From Pimelobacter simplex (lineage in GTDB: Bacteria; Actinomycetota; Actinomycetes; Propionibacteriales; Nocardioidaceae), in the NCBI RefSeq assembly GCF_024662235.1, contig NZ_CP096276.1, positions 2,046,001-2,110,000 of the forward strand: 64,000 nucleotides of DNA, read 5' to 3'. The notes under the pieces were generated by a model. It was given only the letters and a program-made list of their open reading frames with translations. It was not told the origin of the DNA and did no database searches. Below, piece by piece: positions 56,605 through 64,000 of the stretch. A program made the position numbers and the translations under genes. Every line of letters starts with the position of its first letter. Position 1 is the stretch's first letter.

Positions 56605-57654
56605 CTAGCCGACCCGCACGCGCGGGTCGATGAAGGCGTAGAGGATGTCGACGATGATGTTCGCGGTGATCACGAAGGCACCGGCGATCAGGACGATCGC
56701 GATCAGCACGGGCAGGTCGTAGTTGGTGTTGGCCGAGACCGCCAGCTTGCCGAGACCGTTGAAGTTGAAGATCGTCTCGGTGATGATCGCGCCGCCGAGG
56801 ACGCTGGCGAAGTCGAGACCGACCATCGTCACCAGCGGGGTCAGCGCGGATCGCAGCGAGTGCTTGAACAGGATCTTCGGTGTCTTGAGTCCCTTGGCAC
56901 GGGCCGTGCGGATGTAGTCCTCCGACTGCGACTCGAGCACGAAGGCGCGCGTCATCCGGACGTAACTGGCCATGTAGAGCAGGGCCAGGGTGATCGCGGG
57001 CAGCATCAGGTTGGAGGCCCACTTCCCGACGCCCCCGTCCGCGATCGACGTGTACGACGGCACCGGGTACAGGTCCCACTTGATCGAGATGTAGCGCAGC
57101 AGGAACGTGCCGATGAAGAACGCCGGGAAGGCGTACAGGAACAGCGACGTGCCGACGATGCCGCGATCGAGGAAGGATCCCTTGGTCACTGCGGCGAGCA
57201 CGCCGATCAGCACCCCGAAGAAGACCCACAGGATGACCGCGGCGAGCGCGATCGAGAACGTGATGGGGAGCGCCTCGGTGACCATCGAGTTGACGGTCCG
57301 GACGCTGTAGGTGGAGTAGCCCAGGCAGGGCGCCGCGCAGTCGACGACATTGGCCGGCGCGGCCTTGCGGAGCTCCTCGTCAGCCGGGAACTGGCGGCCC
57401 GCCACGAGGCCCTTGGTGAAGTCGGCCCACATCTTGGCGGGGCCCTTGATGTTGCTCTCCCAGACGCCCTTGTTGCGCTCGGGGTAGCCGAGCGACTTGC
57501 GCGCCTGCTCCCGCTGCACGGGCGAGCAGTTCTTGCCACACGCGAACTGGGCGGGATCGACCGGCGAGGAGAAGAACAGGATGAACGTCACCAGGCTCAT
57601 CGCGAGCAGCATCACGACGCCGACGAAGACGCGGCGGATGATGTAGGCCAGCAT
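56605..57654 (-). CDS. Peptide ABC transporter permease, DppB-like
   Basis: A 349-residue permease with about six helices. The first is MLAYIIRRVFVGVVMLLAMS. The cytoplasmic EAA loop is DYIRTARAKGLKTPKILFKH. A large outer loop between helices 1 and 2 holds four cysteines (FACGKNCSP and DCAAPCLGY). ATG 57652-57654 follows GAGGTGA by 7 bases. It pairs with the DppC-like permease at 59618. Confidence 0.94.
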   Translation of the reverse strand: MLAYIIRRVFVGVVMLLAMSLVTFILFFSSPVDPAQFACGKNCSPVQREQARKSLGYPERNKGVWESNIKGPAKMWADFTKGLVAGRQFPADEELRKAAPANVVDCAAPCLGYSTYSVRTVNSMVTEALPITFSIALAAVILWVFFGVLIGVLAAVTKGSFLDRGIVGTSLFLYAFPAFFIGTFLLRYISIKWDLYPVPSYTSIADGGVGKWASNLMLPAITLALLYMASYVRMTRAFVLESQSEDYIRTARAKGLKTPKILFKHSLRSALTPLVTMVGLDFASVLGGAIITETIFNFNGLGKLAVSANTNYDLPVLIAIVLIAGAFVITANIIVDILYAFIDPRVRVG

Positions 57655-57712
57655 GCAGGAATCACCTCGATGGTCGGAAGCGACGGGAGGGGTGCGGGGC
57701 ACCGGCTCCCGA

Positions 57713-57749
57713 CGGCCGGGTGGACGCCGTGTCGGCGGCCACCCGGCCG
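57713..57749 (-). terminator. Intercistronic hairpin between binding-protein and DppB genes
   Basis: Perfect 11-base arms CGGCCGGGTGG (57713-57723) and CCACCCGGCCG (57739-57749) with an internal GCCG/CGGC extension lie in the 161-base gap after the binding-protein gene. Such hairpins often act as partial terminators or protect the abundant upstream mRNA. Confidence 0.6.
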
Positions 57750-57815
57750 GGGGTTGATGTCCGAGTCCGGACGGTGGTCAGCGACGGGGCCCGAGCCCCA
57801 CGCTCACCGGTGGGC

Positions 57816-59546
57816 TCACTTGAGGCTGATCAGGCCCAGGTCGGGGAACCCGTTCGAGGCCGGCGTGGTCGCGAACGTGCCGATCTTCGAGCCGTGCACC
57901 CAGTTGAACAGCGCCTGCTCCAGCGGGATGTAGGCGTAGTCCTTGCCGAGGACCTCGTCGGCCTTCTGCAGAGCAGCGGTCTGCTCCTCGACGGTGCCGG
58001 CAGCCTGCGCCTCGTCGACGAGCTTGTTGAACTCGTCGCTCTTGTAGTTGCCGTAGTCCTGGTTGTTCGACGACGGGGTCAGGTTGATCCGGCTGTCGAA
58101 CAGCGGAGCGGTGACGGTCAGCGCCGACGGCCAGTCAGCACCCCAGCCGGCCCAGGTCAGGTCGGAGTCGGAGTTGGGGTCCTGGATGGTCGGGTAGTAG
58201 GCGTCGGTCAGCGGGTTGAGCGTGACGTCGAAGCCCGACTTGTCCCAGGTGTCCTTGAGCGCCGCGGCCTGCTTCTTCGCGGTCTCGGTGGCACCGTCGA
58301 ACGTGAACTTGATCTTGTAGGGCATCGCGACGCCGGCGTCCGTGAGGATCTTCTTCGCGGCGTCGGGGTCACCGCCGCCCACGTTCTCGAACTGCGGGAG
58401 CGACTTGTAGCCGGGAACCGACGGGTTCACGATCGACGAGGCCGGCTTGTAGAACTTGTCGCCACCACCCGCGGTGATCCAGCCGTCGACGTTGGTCGAC
58501 ACGGCCAGCGCGTTGCGGACCTCGAGCGAGAGGCGCTTGGTGTTCGGGACGAGGTAGTCGACGTAGGGCGACTCGACGTTGTCGTAGCGGTCACCGAGGC
58601 CCGCGGCCTGGGCGATGTACTGCGGCAGGATCCGGTTGCCGGAGACGGCGGTCTGCGCCTCGGGGCTGTCCTGGATCAGCAGGTCGTTGATCGTCTCGGG
58701 CGTGCTGCCGATCTTGAAGACGATCTCCTCGGGGTACGCGCCCCGGCTCTTGGTCTCGTCCGAAGCGGGGTCGTACTCCGGGTTGCGCACGAACGTGCCA
58801 CCCGTGTTCTCCTCCCAGGTGCCCTTGAGCATGTAGGGGCCGTTGGAGAAGATCTGGAAGTTGGAGCCGTCGCCCTTGTCCATGTCCTTGCGGTACGGGT
58901 CCATCATGTGGAGCGCCGCCACGGCGAGCGGGAAGTCCGGCCACGCCTTCTTGAAGCGGTAGGTGATCTTCTGGCCGTCGCAGGTGATGGCCTTGTCGAA
59001 GTCCGCCTGGCCCTTGCCCGTGTAGGGGCCCTTGTACGTCGGCGAGCCGTCGGGGTCGCTGGGGACGTCGAGGTAGCTCAGGATGTAGTTCGGGCCGCCG
59101 GTGATGACGTCGTTGGCGAACGCACGCGAGGCGCCGTACTTGAAGTCCTCGCACGTGATCGGCTTGCCGTCCTGCCACTTCACGTCGTCGCGGACGGTGA
59201 ACTCCCAGACCTTGCCGCCCTCGGTGGAGGTACCCGTGTCGGTGGCCAGGTCGGCGACCGGGGTGTTGGCGGTCTCGAGGTCCGAGGAGGTGCCGAACGT
59301 CACCAGCTGGCGGTAGACCGTGCGGGAGAGGTTGCTGATGTCGCGACCGACGTAGACGCGCTGCGGGTCGGTGTGACCGAGCGGGCTGGCGAGCAGGTAC
59401 GTGAGCGTACCGCCCTTCTTGGCGCTGGCGCCGTCGCCGGACGGGCCGTCGCCGTTGTCGTCGTTACCGCTACCGCAGGCGGCGAGCGTGACCACCAAGG
59501 CAGTCGCAGCGGACGCCGCGAGCAGCCGCTTTCGAGTGTTGGCCAT
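57816..59546 (-). CDS. Peptide ABC transporter substrate-binding lipoprotein, DppA/OppA-like
   Basis: A 576-residue SBP_bac_5-family receptor. The lipoprotein signal MANTRKRLLAASAATALVV ends at lipobox LAAC with Cys24, followed by an acidic, glycine-rich linker. The domain has KVWEFTVRDDVKWQDGKPI, typical of peptide-binding receptors, and a C-terminal DYAYIPLEQALFNW. ATG 59544-59546 follows GGAG closely. It delivers peptides or similar solutes to the two permeases. The ligand is unknown. Confidence 0.94.
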   Translation of the reverse strand: MANTRKRLLAASAATALVVTLAACGSGNDDNGDGPSGDGASAKKGGTLTYLLASPLGHTDPQRVYVGRDISNLSRTVYRQLVTFGTSSDLETANTPVADLATDTGTSTEGGKVWEFTVRDDVKWQDGKPITCEDFKYGASRAFANDVITGGPNYILSYLDVPSDPDGSPTYKGPYTGKGQADFDKAITCDGQKITYRFKKAWPDFPLAVAALHMMDPYRKDMDKGDGSNFQIFSNGPYMLKGTWEENTGGTFVRNPEYDPASDETKSRGAYPEEIVFKIGSTPETINDLLIQDSPEAQTAVSGNRILPQYIAQAAGLGDRYDNVESPYVDYLVPNTKRLSLEVRNALAVSTNVDGWITAGGGDKFYKPASSIVNPSVPGYKSLPQFENVGGGDPDAAKKILTDAGVAMPYKIKFTFDGATETAKKQAAALKDTWDKSGFDVTLNPLTDAYYPTIQDPNSDSDLTWAGWGADWPSALTVTAPLFDSRINLTPSSNNQDYGNYKSDEFNKLVDEAQAAGTVEEQTAALQKADEVLGKDYAYIPLEQALFNWVHGSKIGTFATTPASNGFPDLGLISLK

Positions 59547-59617
59547 TACTTCTCCTTCGGTGTGTGCGCCTGCCGGCGGCACGATCGACGGCGCCCTGCC
59601 GTCGAAGCTTGGGGGGT

Positions 59618-60628
59618 TCAGCGGTTCGACTTGGGGTCCAGGGCGTCCCGGAGCCCGTCGCCGAGCAGGTTGAAGCAGACGACGATGACGGCGATGGCGA
59701 AGGCCGGGGAGAAGAAGTACACGAAGTCGAACTGCGCGTAGTTCAGCGAGTCCCGCAGCACGTTGCCCAGGGTCGGCGTCGGCGGCTTGATGCTCACGCC
59801 GAGGTAGCTCAGCGCGGCCTCGGCCGAGATGTAGGCCGGCAGCAGCAGGGTGAACGAGACCAGCAGCGGCGCCCACAGGTTCGGCAGGATCTCCTTGAAG
59901 TAGATCCGGCGGCGCGAGGCGCCGAGCAGGGTCGCGGCGTGCACGAACTCCCGCTCCCGGATCGACAGCACCTGGCCGCGGATCAGTCGCGCCACCGGCG
60001 GCCAGCCGAAGAGCGCCAGGAAGACCACCACGTAGGTCGCCCAGCCGAGGTCGCCCTCGGGGACGTGCCCGTACTTGGTGATCAGGATGTACATCGGCGC
60101 GGAGAGCGCCAGCAGCATCAGCGTCGAGGGGAACGACAGCGTGAGGTCGATCAGCCGGCCGATGACGCCGTCGGTGAAGCCGCCGGAGAAGCCGGCGATG
60201 ATGCCGAGGATCGTGCCGACGATCATCGCCAGCAGGCTCGCGGTCAGCGCGATCACCAGCGAGAGCGTGGTGCCCAGCCAGACCCGGGAGAGCACGTCGC
60301 GGCCGGTGCCGGGCTCGACACCCAGCGGGTGGTCCCAGCTGATGCCGCCCCAGCTGCCCTTGGGCAGCGTGAACTCGTTGAGCAGGTCCTGGTGGAACGC
60401 GCCCGGGTTCAGCACCCCGAACTTCACCAGGAACGGCGCCGCGATGCCCGCCACGATGTAGAGCGCCACGACGACGAAGGACACCATCGACAGCTTGTCC
60501 TTGCGGAACCGCTCCAGCGCGAGCTTGGTCGGCGTCTTGCCGGCGACCTTGGAAAGCGCCTCCTCGTCGGGGTGGCCGGTGGGATCCGGCAGGTGCTCAC
60601 CCTCGAGGTTGCTCACCGTGGTGGTCAT
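59618..60628 (-). CDS. Peptide ABC transporter permease, DppC-like
   Basis: A 336-residue permease of about six helices with a longer cytoplasmic N-terminus. The DppC marks are SWDHPLGVEPGTGRDVLSRVWLG (OppC N-domain) and the EAA loop REFVHAATLLGASRRRIYFK. It starts at ATG 60626-60628. As first gene of the operon, before the binding protein, the order is C-A-B-D-F rather than A-B-C-D-F. Confidence 0.94.
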   Translation of the reverse strand: MTTTVSNLEGEHLPDPTGHPDEEALSKVAGKTPTKLALERFRKDKLSMVSFVVVALYIVAGIAAPFLVKFGVLNPGAFHQDLLNEFTLPKGSWGGISWDHPLGVEPGTGRDVLSRVWLGTTLSLVIALTASLLAMIVGTILGIIAGFSGGFTDGVIGRLIDLTLSFPSTLMLLALSAPMYILITKYGHVPEGDLGWATYVVVFLALFGWPPVARLIRGQVLSIREREFVHAATLLGASRRRIYFKEILPNLWAPLLVSFTLLLPAYISAEAALSYLGVSIKPPTPTLGNVLRDSLNYAQFDFVYFFSPAFAIAVIVVCFNLLGDGLRDALDPKSNR

Positions 60629-60681
60629 GTCACCTCATGTCCGTCGCGCGACTCGCCGGACCGGCCGCAGGAGGGCCGTCC

Positions 60682-60710
60682 CAGCGGCGCCGGGGTCCCC
60701 GGCGCCGCTG
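60682..60710. terminator. Perfect GC-rich palindrome after aspS
   Basis: Fourteen-base arms (60682-60695 and 60697-60710) form a perfect inverted repeat with a single central base, between the aspS stop and the permease start. It is the probable terminator of the hisS-aspS transcript, though it may be part of the next leader. The rest of the 172-base gap shows a weak -10-like TAGAGT only. Confidence 0.6.
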
Positions 60711-60800
60711 CGACTCTAGGTCACATCAGGCGTACGAAACGAGCACTGTGCGGTAACGGTTTGGTCTCGACCACCGGCAAACCATCCGGTGAGGATGCCC

Positions 60801-62567
60801 TCAGGACTTGGTTTCGTCCTCCGGACGGGCGTCCACACCGGCTTCCTTCCGCTGCTCGGCGCTGATCGGCGCCGGAGCGGCGGTCAGCGGGTCGTAGCCG
60901 CCGCCGGTCTTGGGGAAGGCGATGACGTCGCGGATCGAGTCCGTGCCGGCGAGCAGCGCGGTGACCCGGTCCCAGCCGAAGGCGATGCCGCCGTGCGGGG
61001 GCGCGCCGTACTTGAACGCCTCGAGCAGGAAGCCGAACTTCTCCTCGGCCTCGTCCTGGCCGATGCCCATCACCTCGAAGACGCGCTTCTGGATGTCCTC
61101 TCGGTGGATACGGACCGAGCCGCCGCCGATCTCGTTGCCGTTGCAGACGATGTCGTAGGCCCAGGCCAGGGCGTTGCCGGGGTCGGTGTCGAACGTGTCG
61201 AGGTCCTGGGGGCTGGTGAAGGCGTGGTGGACCGCGGTCCACGCTCCCCCGCCGACGGCGACGTCGCCGGCAGCGGTGGCCTCGTCGGCCGGCTCGAAGA
61301 GCGGGGCGTCGACGACCCAGAGGAAGCTCCAGGCGTCCTCGTCCAGCAGTCCGGTACGACGGCCGATCTCGAGGCGGGCCGCGCCCAGCAGGGCCCGGCT
61401 GCTCTTGACCGCGCCAGCCGCGAAGAACACGCAGTCCCCCGGCTTCGCGCCGACGTGGGCGGCCAGACCGGCCTTCTCCTCGTCGGAGAGGTTCTTGGCG
61501 ACCGGCCCGCCGAGCTCGCCGTCCTCCTGGACCAGCACGTAGGCCAGGCCGCGCGCGCCGCGCTGCTTGGCCCAGTCCTGCCAGGCGTCGAGCTGCTTGC
61601 GGGGCTGGCCGGCGCCGCCGGGCATGACCACCGCGCCGACGTACGGCGCCTGGAAGACGCGGAAGGGCGTGTCCTTGAAGTAGTCGGTGCACTCGACGAG
61701 CTCGAGGCCCATGCGCAGGTCGGGCTTGTCCGAGCCGTAGCGGGCCATCGCCTCGGCGTAGGTCATCCGCGGCAGCGGCAGCGGGATGTCGACGCCGATG
61801 AGCTTCCAGAGCGCGACGACGATCTCCTCGCCCAGGGCGATCACGTCGTCCTGGGTCACGAAGCTCATCTCGATGTCGAGCTGGGTGAACTCGGGCTGCC
61901 GGTCGGAGCGGAAGTCCTCGTCGCGGTAGCAGCGCGCGATCTGGTAGTAGCGCTCCAGACCACCGACCATGAGCAGCTGCTTGAACAGCTGGGGGCTCTG
62001 GGGCAGGGCGTACCAGCTCCCGGGCGCCAGGCGCGCGGGCACCAGGAAGTCGCGCGCGCCCTCGGGCGTGCTGCGGGTCAGCGTGGGCGTCTCGACCTCG
62101 ACGAAGTCGTGGCCGGCCAGCACGTCGCGCGCGGCCTTGTTGACCCGGCTGCGCAGCCGGATGGCCTGGGCCGGGCCGCTGCGGCGCAGGTCGAGGTAGC
62201 GGTGCTTGAGGCGCACCTCCTCGCCGACGTCGACGTGGTCGCTGATCGGGAAGGGCAGCGGCGCGGCGGCGCTGAGCACCTCGACCTCGCTGGCGACGAC
62301 CTCGATCGCGCCGGTGGGCAGGTTGGGGTTCTCCCGGCCCTCACCGCGCGCGATGACCTCGCCGGTCACCTTGAGGCAGTACTCCGAGCGCAGGCTGTGG
62401 GCGACGGCCTCGTCGCGGATGACGACCTGGACCACGCCGCTGGCCTCGCGCAGGTCGATGAAGGCCACACCGCCGTGATCGCGCCGATTGGCCACCCACC
62501 CGGTGAGGGTGACGGTCTGGCCGACGTTCTCGGCGCGGAGGGCGCCGGCGTCATGGGTGCGGATCAC
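60801..62567 (-). CDS. aspS: Aspartyl-tRNA synthetase, probably non-discriminating (Asp/Asn)
   Basis: A 588-residue class II synthetase. The N-terminal OB-fold has [20 protein letters not shown], then the catalytic motifs ([19 protein letters not shown] as motif 2) and the bacterial insertion domain. The His in RRDHGGV, where discriminating enzymes have Leu, suggests that it also charges tRNA-Asn, with GatCAB correcting Asp to Asn; this is inference from known enzymes. GTG 62565-62567 overlaps the hisS stop by 4 bases. Confidence 0.97.
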   Translation of the reverse strand: MIRTHDAGALRAENVGQTVTLTGWVANRRDHGGVAFIDLREASGVVQVVIRDEAVAHSLRSEYCLKVTGEVIARGEGRENPNLPTGAIEVVASEVEVLSAAAPLPFPISDHVDVGEEVRLKHRYLDLRRSGPAQAIRLRSRVNKAARDVLAGHDFVEVETPTLTRSTPEGARDFLVPARLAPGSWYALPQSPQLFKQLLMVGGLERYYQIARCYRDEDFRSDRQPEFTQLDIEMSFVTQDDVIALGEEIVVALWKLIGVDIPLPLPRMTYAEAMARYGSDKPDLRMGLELVECTDYFKDTPFRVFQAPYVGAVVMPGGAGQPRKQLDAWQDWAKQRGARGLAYVLVQEDGELGGPVAKNLSDEEKAGLAAHVGAKPGDCVFFAAGAVKSSRALLGAARLEIGRRTGLLDEDAWSFLWVVDAPLFEPADEATAAGDVAVGGGAWTAVHHAFTSPQDLDTFDTDPGNALAWAYDIVCNGNEIGGGSVRIHREDIQKRVFEVMGIGQDEAEEKFGFLLEAFKYGAPPHGGIAFGWDRVTALLAGTDSIRDVIAFPKTGGGYDPLTAAPAPISAEQRKEAGVDARPEDETKS

Positions 62568-63931
62568 GAGGATTCCCCTTCACAGGTGGTGGTGGTGACG
62601 ACCTGCGGTCGCAGGTCCTGGGTAGGAGGCTGCCAGGTCGCGGGGTCCGCCGCGACCTGGTTCCCGGTGCGGATGTCCTTGACCTCGCCCTGGTCCGGGA
62701 ACCAGACGTAGGGGATGCCGCGCCGCTCGGCGTGCCGGATCTGCTTGCCGAACTTGGCCGCGCTGGGCGCGACCTCGCACGGGATGCCGCGGGCGCGCAG
62801 CGCGGTGGCGACGGCGTCGGCCTCGGCGCGGGTCTCCTCGGCGGTGACCGCGACGACCACGACGCTCGGCACCGAGCGGTCCGCGGTGAGCACGCCGCGC
62901 TGGACGAGCGGGACGAGCAGCCGGCTCAGGCCGAGCGAGATGCCCACGCCGGGGTACGTCGTACGGCCGTCGGAGGCGAGGGCGTCGTACCGGCCGCCGG
63001 AGCAGATCGAGCCGAGCGACTCGAAGCCGTCGAGGCGGGTCTCGAAGACCGTGCCGGTGTAGTAGTCCAGACCGCGCGCGATCGACAGGTCGGCCTCGAT
63101 ACGGGTGCCTTCGGTGACGAGCGGCGCGCAGGCGCGGACCAGCGTGGCGAGCTCGTCGAGGCCCTCGTCGAGCAGCTCGCTGGTGACGCCCAGCGCGCGC
63201 ACCTGGCCGACGAAGGAGTCGTCGCTCGCCCGGATGGTCGCGAGGGCGAGCGCCTTGTCGGCCTGGTCCTCGGTGACGCCGGCCTCGGTGAGCAGCAGCT
63301 CGCGCACCTTGGCCGGGTCGAGCTTGTCGAGCTTGTCGACCAGGCGCATGACCTCGTCGATGCCGTGCTCGTCGAGCCCCAGGCCGGCGTAGAAGCCCTG
63401 GATCAGCTTGCGGTTGTTGACCTGGAGCCGGAAGCCGGGCAGGAACGCGAGGCGGCTCAGCGCCTCGAGCATCACCCGGGCGACCTCGACGTCGTGGTGG
63501 AAGGCCAGCGTGTCGCGCCCGACGATGTCGATGTCGGCCTGGGTGAACTCGCGGAACCGGCCCTCCTGGGGCCGCTCGCCGCGCCAGACCTTCTGGATCT
63601 GGTAGCGGCGGAAGGGGAACTCCAGCTTGCCGGCGTTCTCGAGCACGTAGCGCGCGAACGGGACGGTCAGGTCGAAGTGGAGACCGATCCCCTTGTCGCG
63701 ATCACTCGCGCTGCCGTCGTCGGCCGCCTGCAGCCGGCGCAGGACGTAGACCTCCTTGGAGGTGTCGCCCTTGCGCAGGAGCTGGTCGAGCGGCTCCACG
63801 GCGCGGGTCTCGACGTTGCCGAAGCCGTGCAGCTCGAAGGTACGCGCGAGCGTCGCGACGACCTCCTGCTCCACGAAGCGCTGGGCAGGCAGGAACTCGG
63901 GGAATCCGCTGAGCGGAGTGGGCTTGGCCAT
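62564..63931 (-). CDS. hisS: Histidyl-tRNA synthetase
   Basis: A 455-residue class II synthetase charging tRNA-His. The motifs [34 protein letters not shown] (motif 2) and the histidine-A loop [13 protein letters not shown] are intact, with motif 3 GGRYDAL and [11 protein letters not shown]. It starts at ATG 63929-63931. It is followed directly by aspS with a GTGA overlap. Confidence 0.97.
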   Translation of the reverse strand: MAKPTPLSGFPEFLPAQRFVEQEVVATLARTFELHGFGNVETRAVEPLDQLLRKGDTSKEVYVLRRLQAADDGSASDRDKGIGLHFDLTVPFARYVLENAGKLEFPFRRYQIQKVWRGERPQEGRFREFTQADIDIVGRDTLAFHHDVEVARVMLEALSRLAFLPGFRLQVNNRKLIQGFYAGLGLDEHGIDEVMRLVDKLDKLDPAKVRELLLTEAGVTEDQADKALALATIRASDDSFVGQVRALGVTSELLDEGLDELATLVRACAPLVTEGTRIEADLSIARGLDYYTGTVFETRLDGFESLGSICSGGRYDALASDGRTTYPGVGISLGLSRLLVPLVQRGVLTADRSVPSVVVVAVTAEETRAEADAVATALRARGIPCEVAPSAAKFGKQIRHAERRGIPYVWFPDQGEVKDIRTGNQVAADPATWQPPTQDLRPQVVTTTTCEGESS

Positions 63932-63938
63932 GCGGTCG

Positions 63939-64000
63939 TCACAGTCCTCGGGTGACTCGTCCGGCGGTCTCGCCGCCGGTCTCGATCAGGTCGAGCAGGA
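63939..64000 (-). CDS. C-terminal fragment of an upstream protein, unidentified
   Basis: The last 19 residues of a minus-strand gene, ending LLDLIETGGETAGRVTRGL before TGA (63939-63941). The fragment is 7 bases upstream of the hisS ATG, so the genes are probably co-transcribed. It is too short to identify. In related genomes a metallo-beta-lactamase-fold hydrolase often precedes hisS, but nothing here proves that. Confidence 0.55.
   Translation of the reverse strand, partial: LLDLIETGGETAGRVTRGL

Overview
The window is high-GC actinobacterial DNA, almost wall-to-wall coding, with many GTG starts and 1-, 4- and 8-base start/stop overlaps. Gene content and order (mIHF next to gmk and rpoZ, the pyrR-B-C-carAB-pyrD-pyrF operon, alaS-ruvX-mltG-aroE, DUF6167, 13E12-type HNH protein, kstD/hsaE/hsaG, SigE-family ECF pairs) fit a Nocardioides-like member of the Propionibacteriales. 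That placement is inference from gene order and protein resemblance, not a tree. No rRNA, tRNA, CRISPR array, prophage or insertion sequence was seen, and no stretch over 300 bases lacks a gene.

Layout. (1) 1-3968: steroid-catabolism genes, with hsaG (cut by the edge) and hsaE on the minus strand and, divergently, kstD plus a MaoC-type enoyl-CoA hydratase. A KstR-like operator lies between two apparently leaderless promoters. (2) 4015-15617: OsmC, MOSC, rpe, then an accessory block. It holds an NTF2-like protein, two ECF sigma factors each with a membrane partner (one an Asp-box propeller), kynureninase, a stand-alone LigD polymerase domain, a NUDIX hydrolase, an ATPase, a MerR/MFS efflux pair and a luciferase-like oxidoreductase. 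(3) 15645-24373, all minus: mihF-gmk-rpoZ-coaBC-metK and priA-def-fmt-rsmB. rsmB is broken by a run of 18 C that looks like a sequencing artefact. (4) 24486-27063: a secreted protein, a lipoprotein and a small membrane protein, none recognised. (5) 27060-37263: the complete pyrimidine operon, with a lactate 2-monooxygenase-like gene between pyrD and pyrF and a PyrR-binding RNA element over the pyrR ribosome-binding site. (6) 37408-41576: CsbD, a PAP2-type membrane phosphatase/transferase, an FAD disulfide oxidoreductase, and a DUF222/HNH gene behind a perfect LexA-type SOS box. (7) 41683-54217, all minus: nusB, efp, aroQ-B-K-C, a prepilin peptidase, aroE, mltG, ruvX, alaS, DUF6167, an unknown membrane protein, a 162-base palindromic intergenic element and rarA. 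(8) 54293-60628: a complete peptide ABC importer in the order C-A-B-D-F. (9) 60801-64000: aspS, hisS and the tail of another gene.

The core segments look like conserved operons: de novo UMP synthesis, shikimate to chorismate, SAM/CoA/GTP supply, initiator-Met formylation and deformylation, and tRNA charging. The accessory segments (5.7-15.6 kb, 24.5-27 kb and 37.4-41.6 kb) sit at joints of these operons. Regulation readable from sequence includes the KstR-like, MerR-type, LexA and PyrR sites and several hairpin terminators. I found no convincing wholly new multi-gene system. The best leads are the 162-base palindrome, the ECF/Asp-box pair, the secreted-protein/lipoprotein pair, the monooxygenase inside the pyr operon and the damaged rsmB.
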